Of a stretch of DNA of 64,000 nt, positions 7,322 through 16,192 are shown piece by piece (the first letter of the stretch is position 1; the number at the start of each line of letters is the position of its first letter). This DNA comes from Nesterenkonia populi. Lineage in GTDB: Bacteria > Actinomycetota > Actinomycetes > Actinomycetales > Micrococcaceae. Position numbers and translations under genes: made by a program. The notes beneath the pieces are model-generated. The model was not told where the DNA came from. It saw only the letters and a list, made by a program, of their open reading frames with translations, and ran no database searches. The stretch is from contig NZ_VOIL01000001.1 in NCBI RefSeq assembly GCF_007994735.1, forward strand, positions 1,364,001 through 1,428,000. Reading direction: 5' to 3'.

Positions 7322-10300
7322 TCAGCCCCACCGGCGGTCTGCACATCGCCGCCGTCATCCTGCATGGCGACGGCGATCAGGACGCACATGAGGAGACGCC
7401 GGGGGATCGGGCCCGCTCCCTGCATGAGGCCCTCGAGCGCCAGACCCGGCATCCGGACTCGGTCATCGAGCTGCACGGCCCCGAGCGCTCCGGCCCCGAG
7501 GACCTCACCCGGTCCCTGCGGTCCCGGCTCATCGAGGATCGGCGGAGTGCCAAGCAGTCCCTCACCTCCGGCCCCGCCGGGGTGCAGCAGACCCCCCTGT
7601 GGCGAAAGCTGGAGCGCAGCCTGGGGGAGGGGTTCTCGCCCCGTTACCAATGGCTGTGGATCCTGCCCGCCGGAAGCATCCCGCACCCGGAGGCGCTGCA
7701 ACGGCTCGAGGAGCGCCTGCTGCAGGAGAAGGACCGACGCGGCAGGGAGCGGGAGGACGCCGTTCCCGTCGAGGTGGTCGGCGCCAAACAGCTGCATGCC
7801 GGCTTTTCGGAGGACCGGCTGGTGGATGTGGGGCTGTACCCCGCGCCCAGCGGCGAGATCCTGAGCCTTACCGAGCCGAAGGAGCTGGACCAGGGCCAGT
7901 ACGACGGTCGCGATGCCGTGCCCGCGGTCTCCGCGCACGGGATGCTCGTCTCGGCGGGGCTCTTCGGCGACCTCGGCGGCTTCGACCCCGGGCTGGAGCC
8001 GGAGTACTCCGCCGCCCGGTTCTGCGCCCGCGCCCGGGAGGTGGGCGCCCAGGCGGTCATCGCGCCCCGGGCCCGGATCTACCAGCAGAGCCCGCCGCCC
8101 CGGGAGGCTCTGCACCGGCTCGGCGGAGCCCTGTGGCTTCCGGCCGAGCAGCGACGGGCCCAGATCGTCTCCCGCCTGGCTGACGCGCCGGCCTTTGCGG
8201 TCCTTCCGCTGTGGCTGGGCCAGTGGGCGCTTGCGCTGCTGCGGTGCCTCGCCCTGATCTGCTGCAAGGCTCCGGGTGCCGGGTTGGGCCAGGTGGGAGC
8301 CTCCGCCGCCGGGCTGCTGAGCATCCCGCTGATCGCTCACCTGCGGAGATTCCGTCGGCAGGGCAGACGAGCAGCCCATACTCACCACCATCGGGCGGAG
8401 CGTCCCCGACGCACCGCTGAGCCGCTGAGCCGTGCGCAGCTGCGCGCCCAGCGCCGCCAGGACGTCACGGCCGAGACCCTCGCCCCGCAGGCCCGCCGCG
8501 GTGCGACCTCCGGGAACCATGAGGACCTGGCGGAGGGGCAGAGCCTCTTCGACGTCGGCGCACAGGGCGGGGAGTTCGACGAGATGCCGGCCCGCCGCTC
8601 CGAGGATCGGCTCGGCCTGTTCATCGTCCTGACCGCCCTGACCGGAGTCTCCCTGATCGGCTACCGGGAGCTGCTGACCGCCGGGGTCCTCGGGGGAGGC
8701 GCAAGCCTGCCCGTCTCGCCCAGCATCGCTGAGGCCTGGCACCAGGCCACCAGCTTCCTCGCCGCCGACTCCCTGGGGGAGCGGTCCGCCGCCGATCCCT
8801 TCTCAGCGGTGCTGCTGGTGCTCTCCGTGCTGTCATTCGGCAATGCCTCAGCGGTGCTGCTGTGGGTGGTGATCCTCGCCGCTCCGCTGAGTGCCGCCAC
8901 CGCCTGGTGGGCCTCCGGGCTGGTCAGCGGCCGGGCGTTCCACCGCATCCTTGCCTCCCTGATCTGGGGGCTGGCGCCGGTGCTGCAGATTGCCGGGGAC
9001 CAAGGACGCGTGGGCGCGGTGATCGCCCATATCCTGCTGCCAGCAGTGCTGGTGCTGGCCGTGTACGCCCTGCAGCGACGCCGTGCGGGAGCCTCCGGGC
9101 TGGAGCCCGCCGCTGGGGCGGGCCTGCTGCTGGCGGTGCTCTGCGCCGCCGCCCCGGTCCTGATCGTGCTCGCGGTGCTCGGCTGCCTGGCGGCGGGTCT
9201 GCTGCTGGGCCGGGCCGGGCGAATCCTGTGGCTGCTGCCGCTGCCCGCCCTCGCGATCTTCGGGCCGATGCTCTTCTCCGCGCTGGACCGCCGCTCCAAC
9301 TTCCTCGCCGTTCTGCTCGCCGAGCCCGGCCGGGCCCTGCCCTCCGGCCAGGCCGGCAGTCCTGCCCCGCTGTGGCAGCAGCTGCTCGGACACTCCCAGG
9401 CCTTCGAACCCGCCGCCGGCCTGCCCGGCGCGATCTCAGGGCCCGCCTCCTGGCTGCCCTCGGTGCTGGAGGGGGACTTCTGGGCGCTGCGGCTGGCGCT
9501 GCTGATCGGGGGGCCGCTGCTCGCCGTCGCGGTCATCGCATTCATCGCCGCCCCCGCCCGCAGGGCCCTCATTCCGGCGGGCCTCTTCGCCCTGGCCGCC
9601 CTGATGCTCTCCGCGGCCGCGGCCCGGCTGACTGCTGGTGCGGCCGGCACCCAGCTGGTGCCCGCGCACACCGGGCCCCTCGTCTCAGTGGTGCTGCTGT
9701 GCCTGCTGGTCAGCGCAGTCGTCGTCCTCCGCACCGCAGGCGCCGGGGGACGAGCCGGCAGCTTCCTGCCGGTCGCCTCCACGCTGCTGGTGCTTGCGGT
9801 GTTCGCCTCCGCGGTGTTCTGGGCAGCTCCGCGCCTGCTGCCGGCCTCGGACCTCTCCGACCGGACGGTCACCGCCGTGCACCACGAGCAGGTGCTCGTC
9901 GGACCGGGCAGCCTGCGCGAGATCCCGGCCTCCGCGGCGGACCAGGGCACCGGCCCGGAGCAGCTGCGCACCCTCATCCTGCAGACCTCCGGCGAAACGG
10001 TCGAGGCGGAGCTCGTCGCCGGCCGCGGCCGGATGCTGGATGCTCAGCGCACCCCCGCAGCTGTGACCGGCCTGCCGCTGACCGTCGGAGCGAGCACCGG
10101 GGAGCCTGAGCTGCGGGCCTCCGAGGAGCGGGTCGCAGAGCTCGTCTCCGCCCTGCGGACTCCGGGCAGCAGCGATGTCGGCACCCTGATGGAGGAGCTC
10201 GCCGTCGGGCACATCCTCATCCCCGGAGGCGAAGAGACGCTCACCGACGCCGCAGAGACCGCCCAGGGACTCATCAGCGTGGGGCCCACCGACCGGGGGC

Positions 10301-10815
10301 TGCTGTGGCGCGCGGAGGAGCCGATCTCCTGGGCGCGGATCGTCACCGCAGACGGTGACGTGCAGGCCCGCCTCCCCGCCGCCCAGCACCGCATCGACGC
10401 CGAGCTCTCGGAGGATGACTGGACCGGTGAGGCTGAGGCCGGCGAGGAGCTCTTCCTCGAACTGTCGGTGGAGCGGGCACGCGGCTGGCACGCGGAGCTC
10501 GACGGCGAGCAGCTGCGCGCCGCCACCGAGAGCTCCACCGGCGAGGAGGAGCTGCCCTGGCTGCGCCGCTTCCACCTGCCTGATGGCGCCGATGCTGCTG
10601 AGCTGGACGGCAGTCAGCTGACGGTGATGCACCGCTCTGCGATGCAGCCGCCGATTCTGCTCGGGGTCGGGCTGCTGCTGGTCCTGCTCATCCTGGTCGC
10701 CCTGCCCCTGCCGCGCAGCTGGCGCATCATGCCGGTCGCCTCCCGTGAGCAGCTCGAGACCGGGCAGGCCGAGTCGAGCGCCCCGGAGACTCCGCGAGAG
10801 GAGACGAGGGCATGA
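7318..10815 (+). CDS. Large glycosyltransferase-family-2-like integral membrane protein
   Basis: A protein of about 1165 residues: an N-terminal GT2-like soluble domain (about residues 1-260, starting LHIAAVIL, with WLWILPAG and HGMLVSAGLFGDLGGFDP), a basic linker, a polytopic membrane region (about 430-880) and a C-terminal extracytoplasmic beta-rich domain closed by one more helix. It probably acts in cell-envelope polysaccharide assembly. The frame has no ATG, GTG or TTG between the stop at 7249-7251 and GTG 7582, yet the GT2-like sequence runs through this stretch. CTG 7318 overlaps the whiB stop as CTGA and has GGAG 3 nt upstream, so a CTG start is proposed. Its 3' end overlaps the next gene by ATGA. 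Confidence 0.8.
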   Translation: MISPTGGLHIAAVILHGDGDQDAHEETPGDRARSLHEALERQTRHPDSVIELHGPERSGPEDLTRSLRSRLIEDRRSAKQSLTSGPAGVQQTPLWRKLERSLGEGFSPRYQWLWILPAGSIPHPEALQRLEERLLQEKDRRGREREDAVPVEVVGAKQLHAGFSEDRLVDVGLYPAPSGEILSLTEPKELDQGQYDGRDAVPAVSAHGMLVSAGLFGDLGGFDPGLEPEYSAARFCARAREVGAQAVIAPRARIYQQSPPPREALHRLGGALWLPAEQRRAQIVSRLADAPAFAVLPLWLGQWALALLRCLALICCKAPGAGLGQVGASAAGLLSIPLIAHLRRFRRQGRRAAHTHHHRAERPRRTAEPLSRAQLRAQRRQDVTAETLAPQARRGATSGNHEDLAEGQSLFDVGAQGGEFDEMPARRSEDRLGLFIVLTALTGVSLIGYRELLTAGVLGGGASLPVSPSIAEAWHQATSFLAADSLGERSAADPFSAVLLVLSVLSFGNASAVLLWVVILAAPLSAATAWWASGLVSGRAFHRILASLIWGLAPVLQIAGDQGRVGAVIAHILLPAVLVLAVYALQRRRAGASGLEPAAGAGLLLAVLCAAAPVLIVLAVLGCLAAGLLLGRAGRILWLLPLPALAIFGPMLFSALDRRSNFLAVLLAEPGRALPSGQAGSPAPLWQQLLGHSQAFEPAAGLPGAISGPASWLPSVLEGDFWALRLALLIGGPLLAVAVIAFIAAPARRALIPAGLFALAALMLSAAAARLTAGAAGTQLVPAHTGPLVSVVLLCLLVSAVVVLRTAGAGGRAGSFLPVASTLLVLAVFASAVFWAAPRLLPASDLSDRTVTAVHHEQVLVGPGSLREIPASAADQGTGPEQLRTLILQTSGETVEAELVAGRGRMLDAQRTPAAVTGLPLTVGASTGEPELRASEERVAELVSALRTPGSSDVGTLMEELAVGHILIPGGEETLTDAAETAQGLISVGPTDRGLLWRAEEPISWARIVTADGDVQARLPAAQHRIDAELSEDDWTGEAEAGEELFLELSVERARGWHAELDGEQLRAATESSTGEEELPWLRRFHLPDGADAAELDGSQLTVMHRSAMQPPILLGVGLLLVLLILVALPLPRSWRIMPVASREQLETGQAESSAPETPREETRA

Positions 10816-12377
10816 GCCGTGTGACCCGCCGCCTGCGCAGGCAGCGCCGCCAAGCCCGGCGGGCCGCGCACCAGCAGAGGCGCCAGGGGCAGGGCCCTGA
10901 GACCCAGCAGGTGCCGGAGCAGTCCTCTGGCGCCGCTGAGGCGGGCACGCCGAGGCCGGCCCGGCACGCGGCCGGGGTGCGCCGCGCGCCCCGGGGCCCG
11001 CGCGCCCTCACGCTGGCCGCAGGGCTCGGAATCCTGGCGCTCGGCGCCGGCTCCGCCGTGCTCAGCGCCTTGAACCCTGAAGGGCCCGCCACGGGCGCCT
11101 CCCCGGTCCACACCGTGGAGCTGGACCAGGGAGCCCAGCCGGAGGTCTGCCCGCCCACCCATGAGGACGCGGACGTGGAGAGCCTCACCCTCGGAGATGA
11201 TGACGACGACGATGCGGCGTCGGCGGTCATCCACCACGCCGAGGAGGGCCCGTCGGCGTCACTGGCGTCCTCGTACTGCACGGTGCCGCAGCGCAGACAG
11301 GTCTTCCTCGGCCCGGAGACCGGCGGCGGAGCCGACTCCGCCCTCACCCTGACCAACCCCTATGACCGGCCCGCCACTGTGGAGGTGACCACTGTGGGGG
11401 AGGACGGTGACCGGGGCGCCCTGGGCTCCACCACAGTGCTCGTTCCCGCGGAGGAGGACCGGCAGGTCAGCATCGCCGGGCTCGCCGAGGGTGAGGAGCC
11501 GCTCGCCGTCGAGGTCACCGCCTCCGGGGCCCCGGTCGCCGCGGACCTGCGTTCGGCCCGCACCTCCGGAAGCACCAGCCTCGGCGCCGAGCTGCTCACC
11601 GGCCAGGTCGAGCCGGAGGCCGCCCATGCCCTCGCGGGCGTCCCGATGCCGGATGCCGGCTCGGACACCGACCCTGCCGAGCTCTGGCTCTACGTTCCGG
11701 AGTCGGAGCACCCCGGGGAGGCTGCCGTGGAGCTGCAGGTCTTCGGCCCCGAGGGCCACATCATCCTTGAGACCCCGGGCGTCTTCACCCAGCCGCAGGG
11801 GACCCTCTCCGTCGTCGAGCTGGAGGGCGTGGAGGACCCCGGTACCTACGATCTCCTCGTCACCACCACGGCGCAGTCCGGGGCGGAGCAGGAGCCGGTG
11901 CCCAGCTACGCGGCCGTCCGCACCGCTGGGGACGGGCAGGAGGTCGTCACCGAGGCGGAGCAGGACCCCGTCATCGAATGGGACCCTGTCACCGGACTTC
12001 CCACGGAGGTGGAGCAGGACCCGGAGGAGGTCGCCTCCGAGCCGGTGCCCGACGTCAGCTGGATCACCTCCTCCGGGCCCCTCGGCCCGGGGGACCGTCT
12101 CCCCGCGGAGGCGGAGGAGGCTGTTCTCCATCTGTTCAGCACCGGGGACGACGACGCGTCCGTCACCCTGGCGGGCGGGGAGCAGACCGATGTCGCCCCC
12201 TACTCCTCCGCCCAGGTGGAGCTGAACGGGGATGGCCCCTTCGTCGAGGTTGAGCAGAGCACCGGACGGATCCATGGCGCCGTCATCCTCCGTGATGCCG
12301 AGGGCCGCTTCACAGTGATCGGTCCGCCTCCGGCCGAATCCGGCGAGACCAGCGTGCCGGTCACGCTGCGCCGCTGA
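10812..12377 (+). CDS. DUF5719 family envelope protein
   Basis: A 521-residue protein with a very basic cytoplasmic N-terminus (about 1-65), one membrane segment (about 68-88) and a long acidic extracytoplasmic beta-rich region. It matches the DUF5719 family that normally follows the large glycosyltransferase gene in Micrococcales. The ATGA overlap at 10812 couples its translation to that gene, so the two products probably work together at the envelope. No catalytic motif is visible. Confidence 0.82.
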   Translation: MSRVTRRLRRQRRQARRAAHQQRRQGQGPETQQVPEQSSGAAEAGTPRPARHAAGVRRAPRGPRALTLAAGLGILALGAGSAVLSALNPEGPATGASPVHTVELDQGAQPEVCPPTHEDADVESLTLGDDDDDDAASAVIHHAEEGPSASLASSYCTVPQRRQVFLGPETGGGADSALTLTNPYDRPATVEVTTVGEDGDRGALGSTTVLVPAEEDRQVSIAGLAEGEEPLAVEVTASGAPVAADLRSARTSGSTSLGAELLTGQVEPEAAHALAGVPMPDAGSDTDPAELWLYVPESEHPGEAAVELQVFGPEGHIILETPGVFTQPQGTLSVVELEGVEDPGTYDLLVTTTAQSGAEQEPVPSYAAVRTAGDGQEVVTEAEQDPVIEWDPVTGLPTEVEQDPEEVASEPVPDVSWITSSGPLGPGDRLPAEAEEAVLHLFSTGDDDASVTLAGGEQTDVAPYSSAQVELNGDGPFVEVEQSTGRIHGAVILRDAEGRFTVIGPPPAESGETSVPVTLRR

Positions 12378-12385
12378 GAAGGGTC

Positions 12386-12398
12386 TAGGGTCGGGGCC
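12386..12398 (+). promoter_or_regulatory. -10 element for DUF3499
   Basis: TAGGGT at 12386-12391 plus 7 nt places transcription start at the GTG at 12399. DUF3499 may therefore also be transcribed separately from the genes upstream. Confidence 0.5.
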
Positions 12399-12809
12399 GT
12401 GGATTCCAAGCGACGGTGCAGCAAAAACGGCTGCGAGGGGCCGGCAGCGGCGACTCTGACGTACTCGTACCAGGACTCGACCATCGTCGTCGGGCCCATC
12501 AGCCTCTACGCCGAGCCGCACACCTACGACCTCTGCGCGCCGCACGCGGACTCTGTCAGCGCGCCCCGCGGGTGGGAGGTCCTGCGCCTGAGCTACACGT
12601 CGCAGAGCCCCAAGGACCCCCAGGACGATGGCGATCTCCTCGCCCTCGCCGACGCAGTGAAGAAATCTCAGGACGAGCCCGCCGCCCAGGAGACGGCTGA
12701 GCCCGGCTCACTCCCGGCCCGCGAGAAGCCGACTCCGCTCACCGCGCCCACAGGCCACCCCAACTCCGCGGACCCCACCGCTCACAGGGGCCACCTGAGG
12801 CTGATCTAG
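12399..12809 (+). CDS. DUF3499 family protein
   Basis: A 136-residue protein beginning with MDSKRRCSKNGC, the invariant start of DUF3499. Cys7, Cys12 and a later Cys in YDLCAPHAD could form a small zinc-binding site. The C-terminal 60 residues are acidic and Pro-rich. Function is unknown. The gene sits at the end of the whiB/glycosyltransferase/DUF5719 block and ends in a 4-bp convergent overlap with the RDD gene. Confidence 0.85.
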   Translation: MDSKRRCSKNGCEGPAAATLTYSYQDSTIVVGPISLYAEPHTYDLCAPHADSVSAPRGWEVLRLSYTSQSPKDPQDDGDLLALADAVKKSQDEPAAQETAEPGSLPAREKPTPLTAPTGHPNSADPTAHRGHLRLI

Positions 12810-13609
12810 GCTCCGGCGAGACGGCTGAGGAGCCGCTGCTGACGGTGCTGGGCACTGACCAGCCGCTGGTACTCCCTGTTCCGCCGCTCCGCCATCACCG
12901 CGGCCAGCAGCTCAAAAGGCGACGACGCCGGCGGCTGCGGGGACACGTACTGCCGCACCTCAGCGGCAAGCTCCTCCGCCACGGCCTCCAGAGCACGCAT
13001 GTTCCGGGCCCTGCCGGACTGCTCGACGGTCCGCAGCAGCCGGCCGGTCTGCACTGCGAGATCCTCCGGGAGGCGCCCGATGTCGGCTACCTGGGTCCAG
13101 GAGGACATCATCGGCGGCACCGGCAGCATCATCGGCCTCATCCGCGGGTGCCGGGAGGCCACCCCGTAGGTGCCCGCCACCAGGTCGCCGAACCGCTTGC
13201 CGCGCCGGGTGACCAGGGCGCACACCACTGAGAGCATCCCCATGGTGAACAGCTCCAGGATCAGCACCAGGCCGCGGAGCAGAGCGTGCCGGAACCGGAT
13301 CGAGCCGCCGTCGTCGCGCACCACACGGACGCCGAAGACCCACTTGCCCGGAGACCGGCCCCGGGAGAGGGTCTCCACAGCCACCGGCACCACTACCAGG
13401 CAGAAGATCACCGTGGCTGTCATCACCGCCGCGGCGGCTGCCTCGTTGGCGGCCGCGGGAGCGCCGAAGGCCCCGAGCAGCAGCATCATCGCCAGGAGCA
13501 GGAGCCCGTAGACGAACAGGTCCAGCAGCAGCGTGGCGCCCCGTGTGATCAGGGAGACCGCCGGCAGATCCAGGGAGACCGCTTCGGAGGTGAGCACGCT
13601 GCGCCGCAT
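12806..13609 (-). CDS. RDD family membrane protein
   Basis: A 267-residue RDD-domain protein. Membrane helices are near the N-terminus (about 18-45 and 55-80), followed by the RDD hallmark GRSPGKWVFGVRVVRDDGG and a further hydrophobic stretch (LVLILELFTMGMLSVVCALV). The C-terminal 100 residues are cytoplasmic and helical. A longer open frame to 13819 exists, but ATG 13609 is correct because a TAGGCT -10 lies 7 nt upstream and the extension would overlap the divergent gene. Paired RDD and SpoIIM-like genes are common in Actinomycetota. Confidence 0.86.
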   Translation of the reverse strand: MRRSVLTSEAVSLDLPAVSLITRGATLLLDLFVYGLLLLAMMLLLGAFGAPAAANEAAAAAVMTATVIFCLVVVPVAVETLSRGRSPGKWVFGVRVVRDDGGSIRFRHALLRGLVLILELFTMGMLSVVCALVTRRGKRFGDLVAGTYGVASRHPRMRPMMLPVPPMMSSWTQVADIGRLPEDLAVQTGRLLRTVEQSGRARNMRALEAVAEELAAEVRQYVSPQPPASSPFELLAAVMAERRNREYQRLVSAQHRQQRLLSRLAGA

Positions 13610-13628
13610 GCACGCTAGCCTAGCGGCC
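13610..13628. promoter_or_regulatory. 19-bp bidirectional leaderless promoter (RDD / SpoIIM)
   Basis: The whole intergenic region is 19 bp. TAGCCT at 13616-13621 on the forward strand is followed by 7 nt and ATG 13629. TAGGCT at 13622-13617 on the reverse strand is followed by 7 nt and ATG 13609. The two -10 hexamers overlap by 5 bp, so both genes are probably leaderless and the two promoters should exclude each other. Confidence 0.65.
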
Positions 13629-14618
13629 ATGGATATCGACGCGTTCCACCGGGTGCACCATGGCTCATGGGACCGGTTGGAGGCCCTGGCGCGCCGCCGG
13701 CGGCTCACTGCCGCGGAGGTGGACGAGCTGCTGGTGCTGTACCGGCGAGCCTCAGCGCACCTGTCGATGATCCAGGCGGCCGAGCCTGATTCCCCGGCAG
13801 TGGCGCAGCTCTCTGCCACCCTGGGGCGGGCCCGGGCGCACCTGACCGGAACGGGGCCGCAGGTGGTCGCCTCGGCCGCCTATTTCGTGGCCCAGACCCT
13901 GCCTGCGGCGCTGTACCGGCTGCGCTGGCTGACGGTCGCTGTGACCGTCGCGTGGCTCGGCGTGGCCGTGATGATGGGGATCTGGGCGGCGAACCATCCC
14001 CAGCTGGACCTGCTGCAGCCGCCGGAGCAGCGCCAGGCCTACGCGGAGGAGGAGTTCGTCAACTACTACTACGAGCACCCCGGCTCAGCGTTCGCGTCCC
14101 AGGTGTGGACCAACAACGCCTGGATCGCGGTGCAGTGCGTGGCGTTCGGGGTCACGGGGATCTACCCGGCGTTCGTGCTGATGGTGAACGCGGTGGGCGT
14201 CGGGATGGCCGGCGGAGTGATGCACGAGCAGGGTGCGGCCGCGGAGTTCTGGATCTACATCCTTCCGCACGGTCTGCTGGAGCTGACCGCGGTGTTCGTC
14301 GCCGGCGCGGCGGGTCTGCGGATCTTCTGGTCCTGGGTGGCCCCGGGCCGGATGCGTCGGACTGATTCTCTGGTTCAGGAGGCGCAGCGGCTGATCACCG
14401 TGGCAGTCGGCCTGGTGTTCGTGCTGCTCGTGGCAGGGGTGATCGAGGGGTTCGTCACGCCGTCGAACCTGCCCTATTCGGTGCGCATCGCGATCGGCGC
14501 GGCCGCGCTGGCCGCGTTCTGGGGGTACACGCTGATCCTCGGCTCCCGGGCGGCGAAGGCCGGGGTGAGCGGCTCGCTGGGGGAGTACGATGCCGGCGCG
14601 CACCAGCTCACCGCCTGA
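13629..14618 (+). CDS. Stage II sporulation protein M family (SpoIIM/DUF95) membrane protein
   Basis: A 329-residue protein with a helical cytoplasmic N-terminal part (DELLVLYRRASAHLSMI is the family signature) and about five to six membrane segments, including AWIAVQCVAFGVTGIYPAFVLM split by charged residues and a conserved HGLLELTAVFVAGAAGL stretch. In non-sporulating actinobacteria this family accompanies RDD, MoxR and DUF58 genes and has no defined role. ATG 13629 is fixed by the bidirectional promoter; the open frame to 13533 lies inside the divergent gene. Confidence 0.87.
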   Translation: MDIDAFHRVHHGSWDRLEALARRRRLTAAEVDELLVLYRRASAHLSMIQAAEPDSPAVAQLSATLGRARAHLTGTGPQVVASAAYFVAQTLPAALYRLRWLTVAVTVAWLGVAVMMGIWAANHPQLDLLQPPEQRQAYAEEEFVNYYYEHPGSAFASQVWTNNAWIAVQCVAFGVTGIYPAFVLMVNAVGVGMAGGVMHEQGAAAEFWIYILPHGLLELTAVFVAGAAGLRIFWSWVAPGRMRRTDSLVQEAQRLITVAVGLVFVLLVAGVIEGFVTPSNLPYSVRIAIGAAALAAFWGYTLILGSRAAKAGVSGSLGEYDAGAHQLTA

Positions 14619-14690
14619 GCGCGGCATCGCGATTGCGCCCACTTTGAGACTCTCCGGGCGTATTGGGGGGCCAAACCCCGCCTGCGCGCT

Positions 14691-14702
14691 TAGTGTGGGG
14701 GT
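14691..14702 (+). promoter_or_regulatory. -10 element for the TIGR01906 gene
   Basis: TAGTGT at 14691-14696 lies 6 nt before ATG 14703. A GGGGG run in the spacer could also act as a weak ribosome-binding site. Confidence 0.5.
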
Positions 14703-16121
14703 ATGAGCCAGAACCCTGACGAGCAGCGCCAGAACGACGCCGCGGAGAAGGACTTCGAGTCCGGACTGGACTACGGGGCCTTCACCACGGACGAGCCGGA
14801 CTTCCCCGAGGACCGGATCGGTGCCGAGGAGGCTGAGCCCTCCGCCGCGCCTGCCGCCGGGGCCCCGGCTCCCCAGGACACCGATGAGGACGCCCCCGGA
14901 GCGTCCTCGCCCCAGCAGGCGGCACCAGCCGCGCCGGATCAGCCCCAGCGCACCCGCTCCCTGAGCGAGGAGCTGGCCGCTGCGAAGGCCTCCACCAGCG
15001 AGGACCGGGCCGACGCCGCAGCCTCCGCCTCCGCGGAGGCCCCCGCCAGCGCGGCTGAGGTTCCGACCAAGCAGGACACTGCCGCTGAGAACGCGAGCAA
15101 GGACGTCGGCTACCCCGAGGACCAGGAGGACGCCGAGCCCACCGCTGTCGTTCCCCCGGCGACCCGCGAGGAGCCCACGAGGGAATCCACGAGGACGGAC
15201 GCGCCCTCTGAGGATGCGGCCAAGCAGGCGGCCGGCCGCAGGCATGCCGAGGAGGAGGTCCGCCGGGTCCCCGGCTCCGGCGCAGCACCGGCCGGCGCTG
15301 CCCGGACCCCCGCGGATGAGGAGATCACCGACGCGGACATCGACGAGGAGGTCCGCAAGTCCAGGCGCGGTATCTCCCGGTTCCTGACCGTGCTGATCGC
15401 GATCTTCACCCCGGTGCTGATCATCGCCGCCGCTGTGCGATTCGTCGCCTCCCCCTTGTTCCTGTGGGCCACGTACAACCGTCCTGGCTTCCCCGCGGAC
15501 GGCAGCTCATGGGGTCTGAGCACCGCCGACCGTGAGCTGTACGGCTCCTACGGGATGGACTACCTGTTCAACATCGCCAGCACCGAGTACCTCAGCAATG
15601 TGCTGTATGACGGCCAGCAGCTGTTCACCGCGGACGAGGTCGCTCACATGTATGACGTGAAGCTGGTCGTCTGGTGGATCATGACCGCCGGTGTGGTGCT
15701 GGCTGCTCTGACCCTGCTGTTCCTGCTGATGCTGCGCGCTTGGCGGCCGGGCGGATTCGCTCGCGGCCTGTTCGCCGGCGCCTGGGTGACCTTGGCGCTG
15801 ATCGTCGCCGCTGGTGTGCTGGCCGTACTGGACTGGCAGACCTTCTTCGCCGAGTTCCACCGGATCGCGTTCTTCTGGACCGACAACCCGTGGGCCTTCG
15901 ACGGCGCCGAGTCAGGCCTGCTGGCGCTCTACCCGAACCAGTTCTGGATCGATGCTGCGATCTGGGGCCTCGGCTTTGTGGTGCTGCTGTGCCTGATCAT
16001 CATCCTGGCGACCTGGCCCACCAGGGCGCGCCGGGAGCGTCGCGCTGAGCGGCTCGCGGTGGTGCAGGAGAGGCGCCGCGAGAAGCTGATCGCTGAGATC
16101 AACAAGTCCAACTACGCGTGA
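14703..16121 (+). CDS. TIGR01906 (DUF1461) integral membrane protein
   Basis: A 472-residue protein. Residues 1-220 are acidic, Ala/Pro/Glu-rich and probably disordered. The membrane domain starts near residue 225 and has about four helices. Typical TIGR01906 elements are visible: ADRELYGSYGMDYLF, LFTADEVAHMYDVK, FFAEFHRIAFFWTDNPWAFD and LLALYPNQFWIDA. Function is unknown. It ends about 25 bp before a strong terminator shared with the convergent Nudix gene. Confidence 0.85.
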   Translation: MSQNPDEQRQNDAAEKDFESGLDYGAFTTDEPDFPEDRIGAEEAEPSAAPAAGAPAPQDTDEDAPGASSPQQAAPAAPDQPQRTRSLSEELAAAKASTSEDRADAAASASAEAPASAAEVPTKQDTAAENASKDVGYPEDQEDAEPTAVVPPATREEPTRESTRTDAPSEDAAKQAAGRRHAEEEVRRVPGSGAAPAGAARTPADEEITDADIDEEVRKSRRGISRFLTVLIAIFTPVLIIAAAVRFVASPLFLWATYNRPGFPADGSSWGLSTADRELYGSYGMDYLFNIASTEYLSNVLYDGQQLFTADEVAHMYDVKLVVWWIMTAGVVLAALTLLFLLMLRAWRPGGFARGLFAGAWVTLALIVAAGVLAVLDWQTFFAEFHRIAFFWTDNPWAFDGAESGLLALYPNQFWIDAAIWGLGFVVLLCLIIILATWPTRARRERRAERLAVVQERRREKLIAEINKSNYA

Positions 16122-16146
16122 TCCGGGCGTAGCAGCCTGATCCGCT

Positions 16147-16186
16147 GAGAGGCCGGGATGCTCCTGAGGGGGCGTCCCGGCCTCTC
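16147..16186. terminator. Bidirectional hairpin terminator
   Basis: GAGAGGCCGGGA (16147-16158) and TCCCGGCCTCTC (16175-16186) form a perfect 12-bp stem with a 16-nt loop between two convergent genes. There is no long T tract, as is usual in G+C-rich actinobacteria. Confidence 0.75.
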
Positions 16187-16192
16187 TGTGTC

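Noticed and set aside
7234-9977. Long reverse-strand frames across the glycosyltransferase gene
   Set aside because: Overlapping frames in several registers with Gln/Arg/Ser-rich products are shadows; the forward frame has membrane helices and conserved order with its neighbours.
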